Source: Protopterus annectens
Taxonomy: Eukaryota; Chordata; Ceratodontiformes; Protopteridae
Length of the DNA: 64,000 bases
Assembly: GCF_019279795.1 (NCBI RefSeq)
Contig: NC_056749.1
Span: 581,268,915-581,332,914, forward strand
Direction of reading: 5' to 3'
This document shows positions 22,991 to 35,004 of this stretch, piece by piece. The notes beneath the pieces are model-generated. The model ran no database searches. It saw nothing but the letters and a program-made list of their open reading frames with translations, and was not told the origin of the DNA. The position numbers and the translations under genes are program-made. How positions within the stretch are numbered: the stretch's first letter is position 1; each line of letters starts with the position of its first letter.

Positions 22991-25575
22991 CTTATCAGAT
23001 AGCCTCAGTGATCACTCCCCAACATTCCTACTCAAAAAATACCTATACCAAGCTAAACCTGTCATCTACCATCAAATACATAAAAAACTAAACTTTAACC
23101 CACTCACATTCATCTCATCCCTCAAAGAATGTAACTGGCATCCTCTAAAGTACCTCAGTCTTGATGACGCAGTAGAATTTTTTAATACTACCTTCCTGAG
23201 CATCCTTAATTACCATGCCCCCATAAGACTTTCCAGAACCAAAGCACAACCCTCCCCATGGCTACAGAAAACCACTAAGTCAGAAATGAAAAACAGGGAT
23301 AAAGCCTGGGAGCACTGGTGCAAAACCAAAACCCCCTCAACTAGACAGAAATTCCTAGAACTACGCAATAGAGTCAAAAAGCTAATAAAACAGGACAAAT
23401 TCCAATACTACCAGTCTGTCCTAGACTCCTCCCAATACAGCCCCAAACAATTCTGGTCCTCCATAAACTCCATCCTCCACCCAGGTAAAGTCAGTACCCC
23501 TCCTCCTAACATCCCTCACTCCTCAGAAAATATTGCTACCTCATTCAACACACACTTCACACAAACCATACTATCACTAGCTAAACAACACAATTCCCCC
23601 TCCCCTCCAACCCACACCTTGAACTAGTAATCTCCCCACTGCCTTCTCTTTTCCTCCTGTACCTACCTCCAACATAAAAATACTTAAACTTAAGCCCACC
23701 AGATTAGCAGCAAACAACCTCCCAAGTGAATACCAACAAATCGCAGATGATGCTCTGGCCTACCCCAGTATCCATCTTGATTAACCGATCTCTGTCAGAA
23801 AGTTACGTTCCCACACTCTGGAAAGTATCACATATAATTCCCCTCCACAAAGGCGGACCCTCCACAGAACTAACCAGTTACTGCCCCATAGCTATTCTCT
23901 CTCCACTTTCCAAAATACTAGAGAGATGCATACGCTCTCAGGTCTCAGACTACCTCCTTACTAACCACCTCCTTTCCAATACTCACAATGGTGTCCGACC
24001 AAACCTTAGCACCATCCCTGCCTTACTCTCCTTTACTAACACTATCCTTCAGCATAAAAACAATGGCCATCTCTCCTCTGCTACTTTCCTAGACCTATCT
24101 AAAGCATTTGACATGGTCCCACACAAACAACTTATCTCTGTCCTCAATAACCTATCCTTCTCTCAGTCACCAACTGGTTTCAGAGTTACCTGTCTGACCG
24201 CCAACAATCCGTTGTATGGCAGAATGACATATCTCCCCAACTACCTGTCTCCATAGGGGTTTCCCCAAGGATCCATCCTTGGACCCCTACTCTTCTCTGT
24301 TTTCACCCAATAATCTAGCCTCTGCCACCAAACATGGCACACTCATACAATATGCAGATGACTCAAGCATCATCTGCTCAGCCCAGTCCCTACCCAAACT
24401 GCAAAACGTCACACAGGAAGCCTTTTCCTCTGTAGAAACTTGGTTATCCGATTCCCAGTTAATACTCAACCCAAACTAAACTAAACTACTCATCTTCCAA
24501 CCCACCAAACATACTCAAAACAACTCTCACTTTAACATCACAGCAAAAGACAACACGACTATATACCCAACTGAACACACCAAATTGCTAGGAGTGGAAA
24601 TAAACTAAAATTTGACATTCACATATCCATGACAATAAAAAAAGTCCACAAAAAACTAGGAGCGTTATGCAGAAATAAGCAACTTCTCACCAAAGCAGCA
24701 AAGATTTCAATAGCAAATTCCCACCTTATCTCCACCCTACTTTATGCCTCTCCAATATATACCAACCTAAGGCAATGCGATCTAAACAAGCTAGAGACCT
24801 GCTACAACAAAATCGCCAAATTCGCCACAGGGGCATCCTACCATAGTCACCACTGTCTCTCACTTACTGAACTGGGTTGGCTTGAACTCCCTCACCTCCT
24901 TCAATGATATCAACTCTCACTCGCCCACAAACTAGTAAACCATCCACTAAATGTCCCATCCCTCCAGAATCTACTCCAACCCTATCGCACCACCAGACCA
25001 CTAAGATCCAGCAACAAAAATCACTTGCAGATCACTAAAGCCAATAACTCTGCTGGTGAAGCACTATTCTGTTGCACCATAGCCAAATTATGGAACTCCC
25101 TCCCACCCACAATTACCTCCGTACCATCATGCACCCACTTCAAAACTTTACTAAAAGTGCACCTAAAAACATGCTGGCTATGCCCTTGCAACTCACACTC
25201 TAAAATCACCCACCCCATCCAATCACTACCTTTCTTTCCACTCCACTAACTACCTTGATTATAGCAAGCTCAGATGCTCATAAACCTAGTACTTATTATA
25301 CATCAGAACTTATTGTAACATTTGTTAATGTCTGTTATGAACTTCACAGATAAAGATTCTGGTTGTCTACTGATGTACTATGTTCTTCATCTGTAAATAT
25401 GTTGTAAGTAATTGCATGTTATATTGTTAATCACTATGTAATCCAATGTAACTACTGTCAGTTTATTTTAACTGTGGAGCTTTTCTTCCCGGGCCTCCGC
25501 TGAAAATGGACCTACGTCCAGTCAGACACTCCAGGTCAACAAATGTAAATAAATAAATAAATAAATAAAAATAAA
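22991..25575 (+). pseudogene. L2 LINE, 3' part: reverse transcriptase and C-terminal domain
   Basis: Continues the element broken at 15,115. In order: SDHSPTF (endonuclease SDH box), a linker (DKAWEHWCKTKTPSTRQKF), then RT with LWKVSHIIPLHKGG, SYCPIAILSPLSKILER, FLDLSKAFDMVPHK (catalytic aspartate), GVPQGSILGPLLFS, QYADDSSIICSA (YADD catalytic pair), ETWLSDSQLILN and KLLGVEIN. The C-terminal domain has LLYASPIYTNLRQCDLNKLE and LWNSLPPTI. Several stops and frameshifts interrupt it. The RT makes cDNA at the nicked target. Family assignment to the L2/CR1 group rests on domain order and the WNSLP motif. Confidence 0.85.
25485..25575 (+). repeat. L2 3' end with (AAAT)n tail
   Basis: CGGGCCTCCGCTGAAAATGG, a short spacer, then AACAAATGTAAATAAATAAA, ending in AAAT repeats. 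Short-unit 3' tails are typical of L2 elements. The same tail sequence is found on the SINE copies at 21.1-21.6 kb. L1 sequence starts immediately after it. Confidence 0.8.
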
Positions 25576-27675
25576 GAAAGGATTTCAGGATGGCTATTTA
25601 GCAGAGTATCAGGGCCAAAGGAAAAAGGAAGTACTCATGCTAATTGCTAGAGGAGTGCCAATAGTGATAGAAGAGATAAGAAGGTAAAAAGGTAGTAACA
25701 GCAAATTTGTGGCAGTAAAGGGTTATTGGCAAGAAAGGAGGATTACACTGGCATGTATTTATATTTCATCTAAAACTGCTATTATAGAAATTATTTTTTC
25801 CAAAAAATTCTTAATCAGCTTTCAGCAAGAAATGTTACTTATAGGTAGGGACTAGAACTTTATTTGCAGTACTGAAGCTGTAGCTAAGGCACCCAGAATG
25901 GAAACTATAACAAAACGGGGGAGATTTCTGAAGAAATTTATGAAAGTATTTGGTAAGGAAGAATTCAACAGTAGGAACTCAGATGGAATTTATATACTAT
26001 TCCCCAAGATACAATAGATTGAATAAACTACAGAAAAATTATACTTACACAGAAACATGTGCAATTAATTGAAAGCTTCAGCACACCTCCGATAACTATT
26101 TCAGATCATGCACCAATAACAAGAAAAAAATGCAGGGTAAATAAAGTACAAATGAGACACTCGTGCTTCCTCACCTATCTGTTAACAAGAGTAGAATTTA
26201 AGAAATGGCTAGTAGAAATTATTTTAGAGTTTTTAGGGAAGATATAAATTTCTTCAGAAGTCATAGCTAGTGAGTGGGATAAAATGAAAGTGGAGTTTAA
26301 AAATACAGTAGAAATAAAAAAGTGATATGGTTAAGAACTAACAAGAATTATTTAGAGGGGCTGACAAAGGTTAAAGTATTTCAGAATAAGAGGGATCTCA
26401 CAGAATAAAAAGAGATGCAAATGCAGAGTGCTAAACAGAAAATGAGAGTAGCTGGATAATATGCATGAGTTTAAAAAGATTGCGGTAAAACTAATGTTTT
26501 TGATAACTCCAGAGGAAAAAAAAACTTGTAGCACAATGACTTAAGCAACAGAAAGTAAAATGGTTTGTTTCTAAACTTAGGGAATCTATAACAAGAAAAA
26601 TAACCACAGATCCTGTAGAGGTATTAGACATATTTTATAAATTTTTATGAAAATTTGTAAAAAGCAGAGGAATTTAGAAATCAAGATCAAGCACAAATGG
26701 AAATATTTATGGAAGACTTTGCAATGCCAAGGTTAGAGGCAGATGAGGCTCAACAATTAACAATTCAGATGGAAGGAGATGAGATAAAAACAGTGATGTG
26801 TAATCAATCTCTAGGAGAGTCACCAGGAATGGTAGTCCCATAGAAGTTTGGAAGCTAGGAGGGGATCCTAAGTGAAAGACCTGCTCTGGTAGAATTTTTA
26901 ATTGAATCTAGAACAGAGACTGCTGTTAAAATGGGAATAATTAGTAGGACATATAAAATATCTCATGATAACTATAGGAATCAGAGGAAGATGGGAGAGA
27001 GAGAGACAGGATAAGCAATTCACAAGGAAACAATGGGAGGACAATGGTATGACTCCCAAATATGCAACAAAGTTGAGAAAATTCAGGATTTTTGCTTGGA
27101 AGTGATTGCATAAGTATTTTTGTACTTGAAGCAGTCACCAAAGAATTTTTCCTCAGGTAGATAGCAAGTGTTGGAGGTGTGATGGGGACAAAAAGAGGTA
27201 AATGTGAACATATGTTTGGGGAGTTTAATGAGGTGGTAGACTTTAAAAATTACCTACAAAGTACTCTGTCTGAAATATTGGGTCAGCAAATGGGTATAAC
27301 TATGGAAATTATTTTTTATCTGAAATATATAGACATAGTAAGGTTTTGTTAAGTTTAAATCTGTTGGCTGCCAAAAAAAAAGAAATAACTAGAAAATGGA
27401 AATAAAGTCTAAATCAACTGTATTTGAGGTATCAGTGATAAAATAACTGAAAAAAGGATCTTTAGAAAAGGGTAGGAGAAATTTCATAAAAGAAATGGAA
27501 ATTGTGCGAGCAATACATGTAGAACAATGATTTGGAAGAGGAGTAAGGTTTAGGGGAAGGCAGGAATTAAGTAATGTTGGACTTAATTTTATGAATGTGA
27601 ACATGTTAACATTGTTTTCCTTTATATAAACATATGTTTGCCTATGTCTTAAGTGATAATTTAATAAAGGTGTTA
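25565..27675 (+). pseudogene. L1 copy 2, remainder of ORF2 with internal deletion
   Basis: Immediately after the L2 tail the frame reads GFQDGYLAEYQGQRKKEVLM, then LIARGVPIVIEEI and AVKGYWQERRITLACIYIS. This is the L1-type endonuclease segment that should follow the part left at 12,755. The SDHAPI box lies near 26,098. From about 26,860 the sequence jumps to the region matching 6,640-7,500 of copy 1, so the RT core is deleted. The 3' end near 27,675 matches the 3' end of copy 1. Stops and frameshifts are frequent. Confidence 0.7.
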
Positions 27676-28089
27676 AAATGGTGTGAACCTACCAGAATAA
27701 TTTATTAATGACTAAAGATGATCACAAATCAATGTGAAGTGAACTTACAGATATTAATTATCAGAAAATGAGATGCTATTGTTTCATAATAGTGTAAGCA
27801 AGCATGGAAACTGGGCTACTTTGGCTTCTGCTGTAATGTCTTTAGGCACTTCATGTTCATCACCAGAAGCTTCAAGAACTCAGCAGAAACTGCCCAGGTT
27901 TCTGCATCATACTGAATTACTGATTACACAACTGTTTACTTTTCAACTTCTTTGGCATTCTTCATTCAGACATTACCCCCAACACTAACACTCTGCACCA
28001 TATGGCTGCAGCCCTTCAGATTCTAGCTTTGACCTTCTCATTCAGACTTCACTTCTTTAAACTTCACTTCTCTTCAGTTATCACCTCTC

Positions 28090-28700
28090 CCATTTACTTG
28101 AAACTGTTAATGTTTTCCACTATTTTCCCTTCTATTTTCAGCTTCTTCAGATTTCCCTCATTTGTTGCCATGACAACTGTCTTGTCTGTAATCAGTTTCA
28201 CTACATGCATGTTCAGTTTTCCATTCCAGTCCCTTATTTGTTGAAGTTTATGTTCAGAATCAGCCTGTGGGGCCATATCAACTACATACAGCAGCTTTGT
28301 GAACCCCTCCCTTAAAACCTGTTTGCTAGCTTAGTCCATCATCAGTATGAGCAGCAGTGGCCTAAGAGCTGAAACCAGATACAGAAATCTTCCGACTTTG
28401 AGCAGGTGTGCAAGTCTGAACATTCTTTATACTTGTGTCATTGTGACACTGTACACAGCCTTATCGAAAGTATTTTGGGTGCTTCAAAACATCACAAAAC
28501 TGCCAAAATTAGCTTTCTTGGAACCTTGCCATATGCTTTCTCCAAGATTAAGAATGCCCAGTTGGACTCTTTCCTCATCTCAAGCTTCTTCTTCACAATC
28601 TGTCTCACTGCAAGCATCAGGTTACTTGTACTACATCCTATTCTAAATCCAAACTGCTCATCTCTCATCTTACTTTCTAATCTCAAATCACCCTCTCCAG
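28090..28700 (-). pseudogene. RTE-like LINE reverse transcriptase fragment
   Basis: Minus-strand frames give DEQFGFRIGCSTSNLMLAVR and AFLILEKAYGKVPRKLI, where RTE and BovB-type RTs have QFGFRxGxST...AxxxLR and DLEKAYDxVPRE. Then comes VVDMAPQADSEHKLQQIRDW, matching YADDxALxAxSEEELQ, and VKLITDKTVVMATNEG. The first catalytic aspartate is replaced (LEKAYG) and YADD is changed to VVD, so it is inactive. Several frames must be combined. Endonuclease and 3' end were not found. Confidence 0.6.
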
Positions 28701-29106
28701 CAATTTTATGCAGTGTGACAGGAGTTTGATACCTATGTACTCCCCACAGTCATGTCTCTTTATCTGGCATACACCTTTATTTCCATACCATAATGAATAC
28801 CCTCAGGAGCCATTTCTCCCCAATTCACCCAGCTTCTTGACCATATCTGCCTGCTGAGACATCATCTGAGCCTGCTGCTTTCCCCTGAATTCTGGTAATA
28901 TCCAGCAATTTTTGAATTAAAAGGGAAATATAAAAAAATTCCAATATGGCACCATTCCATGTCTGACTCTTCTATGAGTAGTCTGGGCAGTTTGGGGGAA
29001 TTTATGCTCATTTTTTTTCCAGCTTATAGAATAATCTCAACAGACAAAGGGAAAGCAATGTTTTTTGCATACAACTAAAAAAAGTCAGAATAAAAAAAGC
29101 TGAAGG
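28701..29106. other. no recognisable gene
   Basis: Sequence between the RTE-like fragment and the putative left end of the second hAT-like element. Nothing further identified. Confidence 0.3.
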
Positions 29107-30856
29107 CAGCAGCATGGCCCCCACAAAGGGGGTGGCCGACAGGGCCATAGCCTGGGGGCCCAGTGTAATTGGTCAAAAGATAAAAATATTTAAAACCTCT
29201 TTTTGAAATTTCTCGACCACTGAAAATTTATACTTTAATCATACAACAATTGAATCATGAATTTCAAAAGGGGATCATATCCATATTTTTTCAATTGGGA
29301 GATGGGCCCTTTTCAAAATTCACGATTCTATTATTATTATCAATGCGCAGAGCGGGTGGCGTGAGCCTACCTCTATAAAAGCTGCCCTTGTTACAGCACT
29401 GATATCACCACCAGGGCGTGCAAACTGTTGTGTCTCCTGCATACTCCCATCTCTCTCCCTCCAGAAGAGGCAAGGCTAATTCCACCCGGGCAGCTCCAGC
29501 AGGTACTCGTCACTAATCAAACTCAGTTTGCCAGAGCCACAGGCAGATCTTTATTCCTCTATGTGAGGAGTGCTGGGCAAATTTTGCAAAACTCAATATA
29601 CATCAATGGCTTCAGTTTTATTAATAACAGAGTGCTGTTCTGCAGACAGAAATATATAATTGGTTTACAGTGTTTATTAACTGATAAATTAAAATGGTAA
29701 ACTCATTAAACCAGCATTAATGTGGTCTGCTGATAGTGTTACCAGAGGTTACCAAATATCTTACTATAGCAGTTATCACAGTGCAGCCTTTTTCTCTTTA
29801 TACTAACTGGTTTCCCCAGGTTTCTGCATTACTTAATGCATTTATACTGTTTCATACATTGCTTGTATGTTCTGAAACATGTTATGCTTCACTGAATGAT
29901 AAATCATAGTGTCTCTGTATGGCTTTTCTCAAATGCAGTCACCTGTTTTATATTCTCTGATATTGTTAGATGTTTTGTGAAGTAGGTTCACACAGCACAT
30001 CTACAGATACCTCATGCCTCAGTACTGGTATCAGAGTACAGGACCTAATGCCACAGTTCCTTTAAATCAGATATGATAAAATAATGCTGTATACCTCAGT
30101 CTTCCTAAAACATTAATTCTGACAAACATACTAATACAATGACAATAAGTACAGGGAATGATAAAGTCCAGATGTAAGACTTTTAGAGATACTCGGAGGG
30201 TATTCAAAGCTTAAAAAATGCATTCAAATGCTCTGTGATTGTATAGTATAATGATTATGTTTCTAACAGTTTTCTCATTTCACAACACATAACATAACAT
30301 GGCACACAAAACAGACTACAAAGAAAAAATAATTCAAGCGAGATTGAGGTCCAAATAATAGGGTGCCACAATTCCCAATTGGCACCCCTTAATTTCCAAA
30401 TTGCCCGGCTTTTTTTTTTTTTTTCCCGTTTTTTTTTTCAAACTGACATAATCATACAGAGGCATGCACAGCGGCATTGGCTTCATGAGCAGCCTGCCAG
30501 CCTATCTGAATTTAGCTCAGGGCTGCTCTGGGCAGATTTACTTTGCAAGCCTGCAAAGAGTAAAGAATGAGATAGGGTCTAATGAGAGAGGGACAGGACA
30601 GACGTGTCAGAAGCCTGAACACTGAGCAGCTGATAGCACTGCGAAGCACATTATTGGATTTAACAGGCAAGAAAAAAATGTACACACCTCAGTGTAGTAA
30701 GTACTAGAGAGTATTGTTTATTTCATAGTAGGAATAAATCAGTGAATTGTGCCTCCACTGAAATTAGGCACTTGTTTGTATTTATGTTGATGAAGCAATA
30801 TGACTTTTTTATCTTTGTCTGCCTTTGTACTGTTTTATTCTAATAGCCAGTAGGAT

Positions 30857-30858
30857 AC

Positions 30859-30902
<44 letters not shown>
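30857..30902. repeat. (TA)n microsatellite
   Basis: About 23 AT units, preceded by a few ATAC units. Confidence 0.95.
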
Positions 30903-30904
<2 letters not shown>

Positions 30905-31277
30905 TACCTTTGTGCTGGAAGTTTTATTCAACAGAGCTGCATTTTCATGTTATTCTTTTTTTGGAAGTTTACCAGTTATTTTTGTGTCAAAGCAAATAAC
31001 TTTTTTTAACCCGAGTACGCAACTGTTAAAAGTATATGAATAACAGCTACTTTGAGTAATGACTATTACTAGCTTATGTTGGGATAATGGATTACTTATT
31101 TTGAAGGCATGTGTTGCAGAACTCATGAATCTTCTTTTGTAACTGTTAGTGTGAAAAAATAAATGCCATGCTATGCTTTGAATTTCTGGTCTTTGGATGT
31201 GCAGATTCTTGTGCAAGATATGGCTGTCTGCAACTGCGCACTGGTCATTTTATGGCAGCAGCTATTTTATTTAAGCG

Positions 31278-31280
<3 letters not shown>

Positions 31281-31329
<49 letters not shown>
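31281..31329. repeat. (TG)n microsatellite
   Basis: About 24 GT units. Flanking sequence on both sides recurs without the microsatellite at 31,745-31,845 (GGCAGCAGCT, GTAAGCAGAGTGGTTA, ATTTTATTTAAGC), indicating a local duplication. Confidence 0.95.
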
Positions 31330-31331
<2 letters not shown>

Positions 31332-31392
31332 GCTGCAGCTTTCTAACTCAAATATTACACTCGGTAAGCAGAGTGGTTATGACAGCAGCATA

Positions 31393-31695
31393 CCTCTTAG
31401 AGTAAGAAATCTGGACAAAGCCATAAATAATGGGGAGGGGGGAAAAGGCCCAAAGGTAGGGACAATTTTGAATATTGTACTTACAGACTTAAAGTAGATA
31501 GAGCAACAGGATGTGCTTTAATATTAATTTTCTGAAGGATATGAAGTCTGAAACTCAAATGTCTGACATTATTTTCTGACTTAAATATTCAGTGATTTGC
31601 CAATGATTTGCTATAAAACCACAATTTTATGAAAAATGGACCAAAATATTAGGCAGAAATCTAGACATTCTGCAAAAATCTGTACACTTGTGAGG
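31393..31695. mobile_element. TA-flanked MITE, copy 3
   Basis: A 303-bp element starting CCTCTTAGAG and ending GTGAGG, flanked by TA at 31,391-31,392 and 31,696-31,697. The interior matches copies 1 and 2 (AAATCTGGACAAAGCCATA, ATGAAGTCTGAAACTCAAAT, ATGAAAAATGGACCAAAA). Confidence 0.6.
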
Positions 31696-31829
31696 TATGC
31701 AAGTAACTATATTATTTAAGTATGCAACTCACTCACACAGTGTGTGTGGTTCCTTATTGGCAGCAGCTCTACAGCTTTCTAATTCAAATGTTTCACTCAG
31801 TAAGCAGAGTGGTTAAGGCAGCAGCTATT

Positions 31830-32100
31830 TTATTTAAGCATTGGTGTCTGGGTTTCAATGAATGTGAGTTTCAAGGGCAGAGACGTTTTAACGCTGTCTA
31901 TTTTCATTCTGAGACTGTATTGCTTTGTTTAGCAGATGTCTATTAGTGTTATACTATAAAATGTAAAATAAGTTTTAAATGACATCCAAATAATCATTGT
32001 AGAAATAAGGCAGTATGCACATTCCAGTGTTTATGGTAAATGGAGTGAAATAGCCAAGTAATGGGACATTGGAATGGCTGCAGGGGGACTCTGCAGCCAT
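31830..32100 (-). repeat. interspersed repeat, copy b (inverted relative to 19,648-19,895)
   Basis: Reverse complement of the 19.6 kb repeat with scattered substitutions. It lies just upstream of the hAT transposase frame, so it may be part of a shared hAT-like internal region or a separate insertion. Confidence 0.6.
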
Positions 32101-32408
32101 ATTTTGGTTGTCTGCTCTTCAGTTTGCATTTGAATGTTGATTTCCCACAATTCTATTGGAATGGGTGGGGTTACATAATTAGGTATGCAGATTTTATATT
32201 AATTCGTGTACAGATTTGTACCTATTTTTCATGGGCATTTTTCCAGATTTTTGAAATTTTCAAGTTGAGAGGTATGTTCCTAATCGTAAGTAAATATTTT
32301 TGCTTTGCATCCATCCTGTTCTTTAAGGATATGTTCATTTTGAAAAAGTTATATAGATATTTTTGGCTTTTATTTTTTTTATAGAAATTAACAAGTAAAA
32401 GTAAAGCC

Positions 32409-34880
32409 ATGTCTACTTTAAATTATAAACACAAGTCTGGCACTCAGAAAAGGAAACTTAAATACAAAAAAGAAGCAAAAGCATCACGCAGTCATCAATC
32501 GATAACAAAATTCTTTAAATATGGTGATGGTGACGAAAAGAATTTAAACGCATAGTACTAATCATGAAGGTAGCGATTATGAGAATTCAGAAATTCAAAA
32601 ATCAGTCGAAGAGAAAGCGACTGCCACTGTTGCAACTGTCGTAGAACAAGGAAATGAGAAACATCAAGAAGAACTAACTGAAAAAACATGACACAGTCGA
32701 TACTTCAGTTACACATCATTTCGAAAATCCTGATGGAAAATAAAATGATCCTGGTACGTGGCCTCGAGTAATTTCAAATAACCTGTGACAAGAAATAGTA
32801 CAACTCACCACCTTTCAAGAATTCCAAAAGATATATAAGAAATTGCCAAAGGATGTTAATGGTAGAGAATTTCAAGAGAGTTTCTTTTATATAAAAAAAT
32901 GAAAGATAATAGAACAAGTGAACATTTTCCATGAGAATGGCTAACATGGAGTGCATCAAAAGAAATTCTTTACTGCCTACCATGTCAAATTTTCTGCAAT
33001 CCACTTAACAAAAATTTAAGCTGTTTAGCTCAAGAAGGATTTTTCACCTAAAAATAGTGCTGAACATAGGAAACAATACGTAGCTTGGAAAAGTCTTTTG
33101 GATTCATTAAAAGGACATGGAATCAATAAAGCCCTCTAACTCCAAATTCAGTCTGAGACAACAAAGTGGAAAGCAATTCTGCAACAAATTTTAGACTAAC
33201 ACGTTTTTTGGTATCTAGAGGTTTAGCGTTTCAAGGAGATAATACAACTGGAAATGTCCACAATGGAAATTTTTGGGGGGCTTTTGGAACTAATTGCAAA
33301 ATATGAAATAACATGACAACATCTTGCTAAAGTTCAACAAAATCAGATAGAAGAAGGAAGAAATATGAAAGGATCTGTCCATTATTTGTTGTGGTATTCT
33401 CAAAATGAGTTTATAGGCCTTTGTGCAGACTAAGTTCTTAACACCATTTTGGATCAAAGAAGGGACTCAATTTTTTTATGGCATAAATGTTGATGCAACA
33501 CCAGATATCTCGCACAATGAACAAAATGTCCCAATTCTCAGGTATGGATTTCAAAATAAAGATTTAAACGAATTTGAAGTAAATGAACGTCTCATCAAAT
33601 TCATAAATTTTACTGGGAAAACTGGACAAAAAATAACTGAAGAAATACTTGTTACTCTTGAAAAACACAATATACCTCTTCAAGACTGCCATTTACAAGG
33701 GTATGATAATGGTGCTAATATGCATGGTAAAGTAATCGGCATTCAAACCTGCATCCTAGAAAAGAGCACATTTGCAGTGCTTTCCCCCTGTGCTCTACAT
33801 TCATTAAATCGTGTAGGAGTGAATGCTGCAAAAATCAATCCAGAGCGCATTTTTCGGAAATATAGAGCACTTGTACACTTTTTTCGCTCATAGTCCTGCA
33901 CGCTGGGAGGTACTTAGAAAACACACACCATTATCTCTTCAGTGTCAGAAATAAGATGGAGCAAAAGAATTCAAGCTGTGCGTCCAATCATCAAACATTA
34001 CCCTGGTGTACTTGCTGCGATAGATGACATTCTTAGTGTGATGGCTACAGGATTAACTCCTTCAGCACTAAATACGCTTAAAGGTTTGAAGAAATATTTC
34101 AGTTCTTATAGAGGTCTGTTGATGACAATATTCTGGCATAAAATACTAGCCAGCATTGATAATAAGAATATTGTCATACAAAGCAAAGGATTAGCTCCTG
34201 ATATAGAGACCGCCTTGGTAAAAGACTTAGTGGAAGAAATTCAGACGTTGCGCGATTCATGTGAAAACATTGTTCATGACGCTAAAGCAAATACTGCAGC
34301 AATAGAAATCCAACACCAATTTCCTGAAAACTGCACAAATTCTGAAAACTGTGAAGAAGACTACCGAAATTCTGTCTTGTACCAAGTGTTGGATTTTATT
34401 ATCAATGATATAAAAACAAGATTTGAAGCAGTGAATAATATTTGCGAATTATTCTTTCCAATTTTAAATTTTCAGGATTTCGACAAAGATCAGCTAACCA
34501 CAAAAGTAGCAATACTTGTAAAAGTTTACGAAAGAGATTTGTCGGATGATTTAATAAATGAAGTACTTCACCTTAAAACAATCCACAAGACCATTTTTGG
34601 TTCAGAAAGGTCACCAATAAAACTTCTTAATTTAATATATGAAAAAAATCTGCAAGAAATATTTGGCAATATTTGCCTTGCATTGAAATTACTTTGTACT
34701 ATTCCAGTAACTGTCTCATCGGCTGAAAGATCACTCAGTAAAATGGCAAACTCGTTAAAAACGTGACAAAGAAATTCCACTAGCCAAGAATGGCTTAATC
34801 ATTTGGCAATTCTACGTATAGAAAATGATTTTGCTAAAAAAGTTGATTACTCAAAAATAATTTACTGTAATGAAAGCTAG
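32409..34880 (+). pseudogene. hAT transposase, ZMYM1/TTF-zinc-finger type
   Basis: An ATG at 32,409 opens a lysine-rich N-terminus (KHKSGTQKRKLKYKKEAK, HQSITKFFKYG). A TTF-type zinc-finger region follows in broken frames (TWPRVISNN, SAEHRKQYVAWKSLLDSL). Then come the RNase H-fold core (INVDATPDISHNEQ with catalytic-type aspartates, GYDNGANMHGKVIGIQ, CALHSLNRVG) and the C-terminal dimerisation motif VSSAERSLSKMANSLKT, ending at 34,878-34,880. hAT transposases cut and paste DNA with 8-bp duplications. Stops and frameshifts occur through the first kilobase, at 33,894, and at 34,764 inside the dimerisation region, so it is dead. The second half is comparatively well preserved. Confidence 0.75.
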
Positions 34881-35004
34881 AAAGTAAACTTTCCAATAAT
34901 TTTGTTGTTTTTTTTTTTTTATAAATATAATTATGGGGGCCCGCAAAAACAAATCTAGCCTTGGGGCCCACTTCAGCACGTGAGGGCCATGAGCAGGGGC
35001 ACTG

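Larger units (their letters stand above)
29107..35004. mobile_element. second hAT-like transposon (ZMYM1/TTF type), putative boundaries
   Basis: A hAT transposase lies at 32.4-34.9 kb. Just beyond its stop, the right end read inward begins CAGTGCCCCTGCTCATGGCC and continues with CTCACG and GGGCCCC. A similar GC-rich stretch starting CAGCAGCATGGCCCCCAC occurs at 29,107, followed by GGGGGCCC. These would be the two ends, with poorly matching 8-bp flanks (5 of 8), so boundaries are tentative. The interior between 29.3 and 32.4 kb has no transposase and holds simple repeats, a MITE and the inverted repeat family shared with the 15-23 kb element. Confidence 0.4.

Noticed and set aside
29360..29480. 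Candidate promoter (CTCTATAAAAGC near 29,370) for a downstream gene
   Set aside because: The following open frame has no domain. A TATA-like hexamer in a transposon is weak evidence by itself.
30825..31043. 72-codon frame with an Ile/Tyr repeat
   Set aside because: It is a translation of the (TA)n microsatellite and its flanks.
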